Origin: an uncultured Bacillota bacterium
GTDB taxonomy: Bacteria > Bacillota_I > Bacilli_A > RF39 > UBA660
DNA length: 10,225 bases
Assembly (NCBI GenBank): GCA_947179265.1
Contig: CAMXBB010000026.1
Location: forward strand, 1-10,225
Reading direction: 5' to 3'
This document shows, in pieces, positions 1 through 6,303 of this stretch. The notes under the pieces are model-generated. The model did no database searches. It was not told where the DNA came from and was given only the letters and a program-made list of their open reading frames with translations. The position numbers and the translations under genes are program-made. Position 1 is the stretch's first letter. Each line of letters begins with the position of its first letter.

Positions 1-645
1 TCTCTTATTATCTTTAAGTCGAGAAAGTAATTTTAAAATAATAGAAGTTAATAATGATATATGCATACCTGATATTGCAAATATATGAGATACTCCTAAT
101 TTTTGATAATTAGAATATGTGTCACTATCTAAGAATTCTTTTTTTCCTATAATAAATGTTTCTAAATATTCCTTTGACTTGAATGTTTTAATATAATCTC
201 TTAAAGTATTCTTTATCTCATATAATAAATTGTAATTATTGTTAATAACTTCGTACTTATCAACATCCATTACAGCTTTGATATTTTTATGTTTTAAGTA
301 TTCCTTATAATTAAAAGTATTTGGTATCGTGTTATTCAATACTTCTTTTTCTGATCCACATACTTTAATTTCTACTCCCAATGGCAAGTCATCAAAATAT
401 TTTAAAACATCTTTATTTTTAGCATAATAGATACTATTTACTTTAACATCATCCTTTAAAGTTAAGCTTACTTTATTCCCATCAATTTTCTTATCGATTA
501 GTATTCCAGTAAAACAGCTATTAAAAGAAAAAGATTCATTATTAAAATTTGAATACATATAAGAATATGATAGAACAATTATTAAAATTATGATATAGAT
601 TATATTATACTGTAATAAAGTCTTTAATCTTATCAAACATAGCAT
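1..645 (-). CDS. comEC: ComEC/Rec2 competence channel protein, N-terminal part (runs off left edge)
   Basis: This is the first 215 codons of an open frame with no stop down to base 1; the C-terminal part lies outside the window. ComEC is the inner-membrane channel that takes single-stranded DNA into the cell during transformation. Visible here are an N-terminal membrane helix (about residues 12-30, QYNIIYIIILIIVLSYSY), then a soluble DUF4131-like region with the family's PNTFNYKEYL stretch near residue 110, and the start of the competence domain with SHIFAISGMHISLL at about 186-199. This last matches the family hallmark HLLAISGLH closely. The frame overlaps the end of comEA by 41 nt, consistent with translational coupling. 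The start is uncertain: AGGAG abuts the ATG at 645 with no spacer, so TTG at 636 (9-nt spacer) may be the true start. The transmembrane channel and any metallo-beta-lactamase domain cannot be judged. Confidence 0.9.
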   Translation of the reverse strand, partial: MLCLIRLKTLLQYNIIYIIILIIVLSYSYMYSNFNNESFSFNSCFTGILIDKKIDGNKVSLTLKDDVKVNSIYYAKNKDVLKYFDDLPLGVEIKVCGSEKEVLNNTIPNTFNYKEYLKHKNIKAVMDVDKYEVINNNYNLLYEIKNTLRDYIKTFKSKEYLETFIIGKKEFLDSDTYSNYQKLGVSHIFAISGMHISLLTSIILKLLSRLKDNKR

Positions 646-1252
646 CTCCTATACCACTAATTTCTTTTATATCTTCGATACTTTCAAAATGATTATTGCT
701 TCGATAATCAATAATCGCATCTGCTTTGGCTTCTCCAATTCCTTTTATAGACATCAATTCTTCTTTACTTGCAGTATTGATATTAATCTTTTTATTAGAA
801 GAAACACTATCATTTGATGAATCAGTTTGAAGAGAATTATCTACATCAATTATTTCACAGATACAAGGTATTTCATTCTTTTGTGTTAACTTATTAATCT
901 CACTTTTAGAATACACATAGATTACCATCTCAGATGATAACTTCTTCGATAAATTGATATTATTAGTATTAGCTTTACTATTAACACCACCAGCTAATTT
1001 TATAGCATCAGCAACAATCATACCATCTTCTACTTTATATACTCCTGGTCTCTTAACAGAACCTTTAACATCTACATAAAATTCCTTTGGAATACTCTCT
1101 TCTTTTATCTCTTCTTTAATTGAAATGTCTTCACTAATATTTTCTGCAATAACTTTATCTTCTCCAAGGATATTTATAGATATTGCTAGAATACCAATCA
1201 ATAATATTGAAAAGATTCCCACAAGATATTTATTTTGAAATAATTTTTTCAT
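605..1252 (-). CDS. comEA: ComEA, membrane-anchored DNA-binding competence receptor
   Basis: ComEA binds double-stranded DNA at the outer face of the membrane and hands it to ComEC. The 215-residue protein has one N-terminal membrane anchor (about 8-29), an acidic, Glu-rich linker (30-57), an SLBB domain (about 58-115, FYVDVKGSVKRPGVY and ADAIKLAGGV) and a C-terminal helix-hairpin-helix pair (about 157-215) with INTASKEELMSIKGIG and a second GIG near 200-202. This is the standard Gram-positive ComEA order. A Ser/Asn-rich linker with a CIC motif (about 130-132) joins SLBB to HhH. I chose ATG at 1252: AGGAGG lies 8 nt upstream, whereas the in-frame GTG at 1261 overlaps that ribosome binding site itself. 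It is followed by and overlaps comEC, the usual com operon order. No late-competence promoter is certain. Confidence 0.95.
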   Translation of the reverse strand: MKKLFQNKYLVGIFSILLIGILAISINILGEDKVIAENISEDISIKEEIKEESIPKEFYVDVKGSVKRPGVYKVEDGMIVADAIKLAGGVNSKANTNNINLSKKLSSEMVIYVYSKSEINKLTQKNEIPCICEIIDVDNSLQTDSSNDSVSSNKKININTASKEELMSIKGIGEAKADAIIDYRSNNHFESIEDIKEISGIGDAMFDKIKDFITV

Positions 1253-1284
1253 CTTTATCACCTCCTATAATACATGTACAAAAC

Positions 1285-1303
1285 AAAAGTAAGAATTACT
1301 TTT
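1285..1303. promoter_or_regulatory. Perfect inverted repeat upstream of comEA
   Basis: AAAAGTAA-GAA-TTACTTTT is a perfect 8-bp dyad with a 3-nt centre. It lies in the 59-bp gap between the ymfH terminator and the comEA ribosome binding site. On the minus strand TTCTTA-N17-TATTAT could be a weak promoter whose -35 lies in this dyad, but its start would fall on the ribosome binding site. It may be an operator controlling comEA-comEC. The A4/T4 ends recall ComK boxes, but the spacing is not that of a ComK site. Confidence 0.4.
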
Positions 1304-1311
1304 AACAAAAT

Positions 1312-1338
1312 AAAAAAAGATGAATTTTTATTCATCTT
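1312..1338 (-). terminator. Rho-independent terminator of the ymfF-ymfH operon
   Basis: On the minus strand AAGATGAAT-AAAA-ATTCATCTT forms a 9-bp stem with a 4-nt loop, followed directly by seven T. The ymfH stop codon (TAA, 1328-1330) sits inside the hairpin, so the last codons of the gene also encode the terminator's ascending arm. It separates the peptidase operon from comEA. Confidence 0.85.
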
Positions 1339-2632
1339 CCTTTTCTTCTTTATCATCTTTTGGAACCAATACAACAATTGCTTTGGCCTTATCATTAATC
1401 TTCTTAGCTATCGAATTAACCTTAGAATATTCGATACTTCCATAAATATCAAATCTATTCGCTATTACTTTACCATAATTAATAATATCAGTTGCTATAT
1501 CATAATTCTTTTCTTCAATATCATCAAAAGCTAAAATATAGTTACTGATTGCTACTCTTTTCTTTCTCATTAATTCTTCTTTAGTGATACTAATATTTTT
1601 TAAAGCTTCGTTCATTAAAGATATATATCTTTCAGGATAAGGACTCTCAGCAGCTAATTCAATTATTAAATAATCCTTTGTAAAGAATTTTGATATAGAA
1701 ATACCATCAGTAATAATATTTCCACTTACCAGTCTTTCTCTTAATTCACTTGATCTTCCAAAATTAGCATTAAGAATCATACTTACAATTATACTTAATT
1801 CCTCATCAGTAAGATTAGATTTTTTTAGATTAATTAAAGGTATTTTAAGTCCGATATTAATCTTTGGTATTTCAACATTATAAGGTATCTCAACATATTC
1901 TCTTGCAACTTTTGGATCCTCTCTATTATGTTTCACTTTAATAGCTAACTTTTTAGAGAATTCTTTCTTAGCTTGATTATCGGTAATAATCGCTAAAGCC
2001 TCTTCTAGATTAAACTTACCAGTTATAATAACAAACATATTTGATGGATGATAAAAAGTATTATATGCATTTTCGATATCTTTTAATGTTGTTGAATTGA
2101 CATCATCAACACTTCCACTTATTAAATACTTATAATGTTCATTATTAAATAAACTTTCATATAAAGCAAATGATAATGTTGCACCAGGACTATCTTCATA
2201 CATCTTAACTTCTTCACATATAATTCCCTTTTCGGCTTCAACTAATTCATCAGTATAATATGGTGTTTGAACATAATCTAATAAACATTCCAGATTTTCT
2301 TTAAATTTATCATATCCAAATACTTCATAACAGGTTATTTTAAATGAAGTATAAGCATTCGATTGACTTCCAAGATTAGCAAAATAATCGGATGCATCTC
2401 CGTCCTCCATTTTAAATGTTAAATGTTCTAGAAAATGAGCAACACCATTAGGTATTTTTGTATAATTATTTTTATCAGTTTTGAATTCAGTATAAAGAGA
2501 TCCAAATTTAGTAGAAAACGTCATATAAAAGTTTTTAACATTGTTATTAGGTAATAGATAGATTTCTAACCCATTAGGTAATGTCTCTTTAATGATTTCT
2601 TCCTCACTACCTGCAAGTTTAATTCTCTCCAT
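1328..2632 (-). CDS. ymfH: YmfH-like M16 zinc metallopeptidase (catalytic partner)
   Basis: This 434-residue protein is an M16 (pitrilysin/MPP-like) peptidase subunit. It carries the inverted zinc motif HFLEH (H66, E69, H70) in the context GVAHFLEHLTFK. About 71 residues later E141 in EKGIICEEVKMYEDSPG is the expected third zinc ligand, with E134 seven residues before it as in pitrilysin. The C-terminal M16 domain has FGRSSELRERL near 290. Length and motif spelling match Bacillus YmfH, which databases label as associated with EF-P 5-aminopentanol modification; its substrate is not established. No signal peptide is seen, so it is likely cytoplasmic. The ATG at 2632 is preceded by GGGGGAG and lies 14 nt inside ymfF, so translation is probably coupled. 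The two proteins probably form a heterodimer like the mitochondrial processing peptidase. ymfI, the EF-P modification reductase gene, is not in this window. Confidence 0.9.
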   Translation of the reverse strand: MERIKLAGSEEEIIKETLPNGLEIYLLPNNNVKNFYMTFSTKFGSLYTEFKTDKNNYTKIPNGVAHFLEHLTFKMEDGDASDYFANLGSQSNAYTSFKITCYEVFGYDKFKENLECLLDYVQTPYYTDELVEAEKGIICEEVKMYEDSPGATLSFALYESLFNNEHYKYLISGSVDDVNSTTLKDIENAYNTFYHPSNMFVIITGKFNLEEALAIITDNQAKKEFSKKLAIKVKHNREDPKVAREYVEIPYNVEIPKINIGLKIPLINLKKSNLTDEELSIIVSMILNANFGRSSELRERLVSGNIITDGISISKFFTKDYLIIELAAESPYPERYISLMNEALKNISITKEELMRKKRVAISNYILAFDDIEEKNYDIATDIINYGKVIANRFDIYGSIEYSKVNSIAKKINDKAKAIVVLVPKDDKEEKEDE

Positions 2633-3890
2633 CTTTTTCTCCCCCTTTTAATATATATACTGTATTGATACTTACCTTACGAGCAATCTTAATAACATCT
2701 TCCTTGGTTATTTTCTTAAATTTAGCAATTCGCTCATCGATTTCATCTATACTACCCATATACTTAAATAAGTACATATCAATTATTTGTGCTGGTGAAT
2801 CAAGCGACATATTAATAGATGATATTATAGAAGAAACTGCTCTCTTTACTTCATCTTCACTTACCTTACGTTCCATTTCTTTAATCGTTTCATTAATCAA
2901 TTTACAAGTTAATTTTATATTATTGTTATCTACTGCTGTACTAATCAACTCTAAATTATCATATTTTTGATACATGCTATTAACGTTATAACATAATGAA
3001 TTCTTGTCTCTTAAATTTTGATATAATTTAGTTTCTAATGATCCTCCACCTAAAATCATATTGTAAATCATAAAAGCATATTTTCTCTCTTCATCACTTA
3101 GCTTATTAGCATTAAGAATATATACGATTTGAGCTTGAGAAAAATTAGATTTTTCGGTAACCTCTTTTACTTTACTACGAGTTTTGTTCGCTACATTCAT
3201 CTCTATTGGATGATTCTTAATAGTACTAAATTTAGCATATTTACTAATGATAGCACTTACCTTAGTATCATCAAAATCACCAATAATAAAGATATCAATA
3301 TAATCATGTTCTAATATTTCTTTATAAACATCATATAGATTGGATGGGGTTATTGCATTTATATCATCTTCTGTACCAGTAATATTAATGCTTGAAACAC
3401 TACTACTATCAAAAGCTTTTAAGGCATTAAGTAATGCCATCTTTTTAGGGTTTTCTGCTAAACATTTGATATCTGATATAACTCTTGTCTTAATAGTCTC
3501 TAAAGTCAATTGATTAAATTCTTCATTGGAAACATCTGGATGAAAAATTAAATCAAACGGAAGCTTTATTGCTTCTTCAATATCAAAATCTTTTGTATAC
3601 TTCGGATTTAAAAAATCCATCGAAATAGATGATATTACTTCATTACCTACTTTAATAGATGAAGCATAACAAGTTGCATTATATAATTCTTCTAAAGCAA
3701 GCGCAATATCTCTTTTTGTTTTATAATTCTTACTTGTCTCCACTAACATGTCAAATAAAACTGTTCTTTTATGAATAGTTTTAACATCAATATTGTTTCT
3801 AAAAAATATTTCCATTTTGATATTCTTAAAACGATCTGTCTTGATAGTATGAATATTATAAGCACCATTTTCATGTAGTTTGTAAACCAT
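2619..3890 (-). CDS. ymfF: YmfF-like M16 family protein (non-catalytic partner)
   Basis: This 423-residue M16-fold protein lacks the HxxEH zinc motif: the expected position reads TVLFDMLVETS (about 44-54), with no His pair. The C-terminal half keeps the M16 substrate-grip signature GGGSLETKLYQNLRDKNSL (281-299), with R294 and Y301 at the usual Arg/Tyr positions. An inactive subunit carrying this loop paired with an active HxxEH subunit is the known YmfF/YmfH and MPP alpha/beta arrangement, so this is probably the substrate-recognition half. The ATG at 3890 has GAGGTG five nt upstream. It is the first gene of the operon, diverges from deoD and overlaps ymfH by 14 nt. Distinguishing it from other inactive M16 proteins rests on the pairing and length. 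Confidence 0.88.
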   Translation of the reverse strand: MVYKLHENGAYNIHTIKTDRFKNIKMEIFFRNNIDVKTIHKRTVLFDMLVETSKNYKTKRDIALALEELYNATCYASSIKVGNEVISSISMDFLNPKYTKDFDIEEAIKLPFDLIFHPDVSNEEFNQLTLETIKTRVISDIKCLAENPKKMALLNALKAFDSSSVSSINITGTEDDINAITPSNLYDVYKEILEHDYIDIFIIGDFDDTKVSAIISKYAKFSTIKNHPIEMNVANKTRSKVKEVTEKSNFSQAQIVYILNANKLSDEERKYAFMIYNMILGGGSLETKLYQNLRDKNSLCYNVNSMYQKYDNLELISTAVDNNNIKLTCKLINETIKEMERKVSEDEVKRAVSSIISSINMSLDSPAQIIDMYLFKYMGSIDEIDERIAKFKKITKEDVIKIARKVSINTVYILKGGEKDGEN

Positions 3891-3982
3891 ATTTACACCT
3901 CATTTTTTAGTATACGTAAAATTTCTTTTTTTATAATGTTATTATAACATAACTATGTTAACATTAATATAGGGTGATAATA
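3891..3982. promoter_or_regulatory. Divergent ymfF/deoD control region with two dyads
   Basis: This short AT-rich gap must hold promoters for both genes. It contains two inverted repeats built from one half-site: ATGTTA-TTA-TAACAT (3936-3950) and the palindrome ATGTTAACAT (3955-3964), whose centres are about 16-17 bp apart. Possible -10 elements are TATAAT (3932-3937, plus) and TATACT (3914-3909, minus). Neither has a convincing -35 box, so promoter positions are uncertain. AGGGTG (3971-3976) is the deoD ribosome binding site. The dyads lie where a repressor could control one or both genes. Confidence 0.5.
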
Positions 3983-4702
3983 ATGGAACCAGTACATATA
4001 GTTACTGAAAAAGAAAATATAGCTCCAATTGTATTACTACCAGGTGATCCTTTAAGAGCTAAATATATTGCTGAAAAGTTTTTAACAGATGCAATACTTG
4101 TAAACACTATAAGAAATATGTTTGCATATACAGGATATTATAAAGGTAAAAGAATTACGGTAATGGGTTCAGGTATGGGAATGCCATCTATGGGAATCTA
4201 TTCTTATGAATTATATAAATTCTATGACGTAGAAAAGATCATTCGTATCGGATCAGCTGGATCAGTACATCCAAATGCTAAGATATTAGATGTTGTATTA
4301 TCTACAGGATCATATTCTAACTCATCTTTCGATGATACATTATTAAAAAGAGATGAAAGCTTTGTTAAATCTAGTGAAACATTAAATCAAATTATTATAG
4401 ATACTGCTAAAGATATGAATATTGAAATTAAAATGGGACCTACATTCACAAGCGATGTTTTTGATGTCTATGTTGATATATCAGAGATAATCGATGCCTG
4501 TCCAATTAAAGATGAACTTCAATGTGTTGAAATGGAAGGTTTTGCTTTAATGCATATTGCTAAATATTGTAATAAAGAAGCAGCTATGTTAGCTACAATA
4601 GTTGATTCCAAATATCAACCTGATGTAGTCGTTTCTCCAGAAGATCGAGAAACATCATTAGATAAAATGATTACACTAGCATTAGAATCAATAATAAAAT
4701 AA
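3983..4702 (+). CDS. deoD: Purine-nucleoside phosphorylase, DeoD type
   Basis: DeoD splits purine (deoxy)nucleosides with phosphate into base and (deoxy)ribose-1-phosphate in the cytoplasm; the family is typically hexameric. The 239-residue protein matches family length. Seen residues: H5, phosphate loop LLPGDPLRAKYIAEKFL with G21 and R25, R44, R88 in IIRIGSAGS, the GSGMGMPS loop (62-69), ribose-site VEME (182-185) and D208, which aligns without gaps to the catalytic Asp204 of E. coli. R222 follows with one extra residue in the loop between them. The 'SCGA' Cys of E. coli is replaced by Ala. I chose ATG 3983, six nt after AGGGTG; the in-frame GTG at 3974 is part of that ribosome binding site. 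It is the only plus-strand gene here and stands alone, without deoC or drm beside it. Confidence 0.95.
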   Translation: MEPVHIVTEKENIAPIVLLPGDPLRAKYIAEKFLTDAILVNTIRNMFAYTGYYKGKRITVMGSGMGMPSMGIYSYELYKFYDVEKIIRIGSAGSVHPNAKILDVVLSTGSYSNSSFDDTLLKRDESFVKSSETLNQIIIDTAKDMNIEIKMGPTFTSDVFDVYVDISEIIDACPIKDELQCVEMEGFALMHIAKYCNKEAAMLATIVDSKYQPDVVVSPEDRETSLDKMITLALESIIK

Positions 4703-4735
4703 GGAAATTCAAAATGAATTTCCTTTTTTAATTAT
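4701..4735. terminator. Bidirectional terminator between deoD and the DUF4097 gene
   Basis: AAGGAAATTCA-AAA-TGAATTTCCTT is an 11-bp perfect stem with a 3-nt loop, overlapping the deoD stop codon. On the plus strand it runs into a T tract (4724-4729). On the minus strand the same stem is followed by TATTTTATTATT, a weaker U-rich tail. It can therefore end both converging transcripts. The minus-strand DUF4097 stop codon (4728-4730) falls inside the plus-strand T tract. Confidence 0.85.
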
Positions 4736-5561
4736 CTATACTTATATTTCCACAGTCAATCTTAACGTTTAAGGTTATATCAGACCTAGAATTATTATTT
4801 TTAATACTTTGACTTCCTAAATCAACAGATGCATCGATAAAAATATCGGATGTTTTATTGATATGAATATTTCCCATATCAGCTTCTATTTTAGAATTCT
4901 CAGTAATTAAAAGTTCATCAATCTCAATATCTCCACAATTATTTTTTAAATCAATTAATGCATTAACTTTATCAATATCTATTTTTCCAAAATCTAGTTT
5001 ACCTGTAACGTAATTTACTTCACCAATCTCAACATTACCAGCATCACTATTAATTTTTAATCTATCGACTTTTTCAATTTCTGTATTTCCAAAAGATGCT
5101 TTAATATCTATATTGGCATTGATAAATTCTCCAATATTTATATTGCCATAATCACTATCAATTTTAATCGTTCCTTCATATGATTCTGGCAAATAGATAT
5201 CCACTTTAGCTATTTCTCTATTAAAACAAAATCCAATGCAAGATTTTGATGCATATCTAATGTTTAATTTATCAGAATCATTGTATTTAAGTCGATTCTC
5301 TTCACCATACACTAATACCTTTACCTCATCGCTCGAAGACTTTTCGATATTTATTTCTCCTGCACTGATGTCTAAAACTATTTCATCAAATATTTTTTCA
5401 TAAGTTTTTTCTATGATTAGCTCATCACTTACCATCGAGAAATTGTTAAATCCCCAAAATGATTTTCCTCTTAATCCGGAAATCATAATAAATAATAAGA
5501 ATATTATTAAGACTACTAAAATACCAATTAACATTATTATTCCAACCTTATTTTTCTTCAT
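4728..5561 (-). CDS. Membrane-anchored DUF4097 beta-repeat protein
   Basis: A 277-residue protein with one N-terminal membrane segment (about 5-29) and a long external region of short beta repeats, typical of DUF4097 ('toastrack'-like) proteins. A recurring G-N/x-I-x-I unit appears at SAGEINI 67-73, DYGNINI 137-143, SFGNTEI 156-162, DAGNVEI 173-179, DFGKIDI 190-196, NCGDIEI 208-214, DMGNIHI 228-234, DLGSQSI 248-254 and DCGNISI 269-275. This suggests a stacked beta fold with a rung every 17-20 residues. CIGFC (108-112) could form a disulfide. The ATG at 5561 is eight nt after AGAGG; the in-frame GTG at 5570 overlaps that site. It overlaps the XRE gene by 14 nt. The molecular role of the domain is unknown; by context it probably senses or scaffolds at the envelope under control of its partner. 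Confidence 0.85.
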   Translation of the reverse strand: MKKNKVGIIMLIGILVVLIIFLLFIMISGLRGKSFWGFNNFSMVSDELIIEKTYEKIFDEIVLDISAGEINIEKSSSDEVKVLVYGEENRLKYNDSDKLNIRYASKSCIGFCFNREIAKVDIYLPESYEGTIKIDSDYGNINIGEFINANIDIKASFGNTEIEKVDRLKINSDAGNVEIGEVNYVTGKLDFGKIDIDKVNALIDLKNNCGDIEIDELLITENSKIEADMGNIHINKTSDIFIDASVDLGSQSIKNNNSRSDITLNVKIDCGNISIDN

Positions 5562-6204
5562 TTTCTTCACCTCTTAACATCAGTAGAAGTTTTACAATAC
5601 TTGTTATGAGTGCATATATTACCCATAATATCCAAGTAATATGCCAAGCACCACTTAAAAAGCTTAAAATTAAATAGATTATTAAAATTATCGTTGCTAT
5701 AATTGAATTAATTGAATCTTCTAACTTTTTTTCTTTCGTCTCTTTCTCACTTGCTTCAACTTTATAATTTAAACACACATATACGATACTCAAGGTTGCT
5801 AAGCCACAAATGATTAAGAATATTGCTGCAGAAAGTATAGGATTAATTCTTAGTACTGGAATCATAACCATAATAGATACAACAGCTAGGAAATACAAGA
5901 ATACTCCAATACTAATACCTAAAGCTCGCTTATGACGATTATTCTTGTAATCTACTTTTTCATCATAAGAATACTCTTTTGTTTCAATCTTCTCATTTTT
6001 TTCTTCTTTTACTCCTCTTAAAAGTTCATCTGCGCTAATCTCATATAGATTACATAGAGGAATAATTTTATCGAAATCCGGCATTGATTGATCGAGTTCC
6101 CATTTCGATACAGTCTGTCTTGAAACATTTAATATATCAGCAACGTTCTCTTGAGACAAACCTTTTTTCTTTCTTAATTCTATAAGTTTATTTCCTATAT
6201 TCAT
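5548..6204 (-). CDS. Membrane-bound XRE-family regulator (HTH plus four TM helices)
   Basis: A 218-residue protein with an N-terminal Cro/CI-type helix-turn-helix (about 5-62). LSQENVADILNVSRQTVSKWE (16-36) contains the recognition helix, and YEISADELLRG (54-64) is the usual end of such domains. A charged linker (65-94, rich in Lys and Glu) leads to four predicted membrane helices at about 95-117, 123-146, 166-184 and 187-209. It would bind DNA while held at the membrane, so a membrane or extracellular signal could control it. The next gene, overlapping by 14 nt, is a DUF4097 membrane protein, making a regulator/effector pair. The ATG at 6204 follows AGAGGTGAATT. Dyads just upstream suggest that it regulates itself, which is an inference. 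The exact target genes are unknown. Confidence 0.88.
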   Translation of the reverse strand: MNIGNKLIELRKKKGLSQENVADILNVSRQTVSKWELDQSMPDFDKIIPLCNLYEISADELLRGVKEEKNEKIETKEYSYDEKVDYKNNRHKRALGISIGVFLYFLAVVSIMVMIPVLRINPILSAAIFLIICGLATLSIVYVCLNYKVEASEKETKEKKLEDSINSIIATIILIIYLILSFLSGAWHITWILWVIYALITSIVKLLLMLRGEENEEK

Positions 6205-6303
6205 AATTCACCTCTTCATGAAATGATTATATTATTTTTTGCGGTTGCACTCTACCAAGAAAGCTTGGAAATTTGTCAACTGACATTAACATTATTAATA
6301 TTT
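6205..6303 (-). promoter_or_regulatory. Control region of the XRE-DUF4097 operon
   Basis: These 99 bp separate the permease stop codon from the XRE start. On the minus strand a possible promoter is TTGGTA (6258-6253) - 18 nt - TAATAT (6234-6229). TTGACA (6279-6274) - 19 nt - TAGAGT is a weaker alternative. Two inverted repeats are present: TGTCA-AC-TGACA (6274-6285) and CCAAG-AAAG-CTTGG (6255-6268); the second overlaps the favoured -35. The segment 6241-6268 is clearly richer in G and C than its surroundings. There is no convincing terminator for the permease gene here, so some read-through is possible. Confidence 0.5.

Noticed and set aside
1274..1534. Plus-strand open frame of 86 codons.
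   Set aside because: It runs antisense through ymfH and its terminator, is low-complexity Ile/Phe/Asn, and lacks a ribosome binding site. The same applies to plus-strand frames at 2665-2970, 3129-3314, 7662-7883 and 8431-8616.
4600..4650. DeoD seemed to have the catalytic Ser-Asp swapped to Asp-Ser.
   Set aside because: Aligning without gaps from the VEME motif places D208 exactly at E. coli Asp204. The one-residue shift comes from an extra residue in the following loop.
6245..6262. TTGGTAGAGTGCAACC on the minus strand resembles a tRNA D-arm.
   Set aside because: Only about 16 nt match. No acceptor, anticodon or T-arm partners flank it, and the bases around it are AT-rich, so it is neither a tRNA gene nor a supported attachment site.
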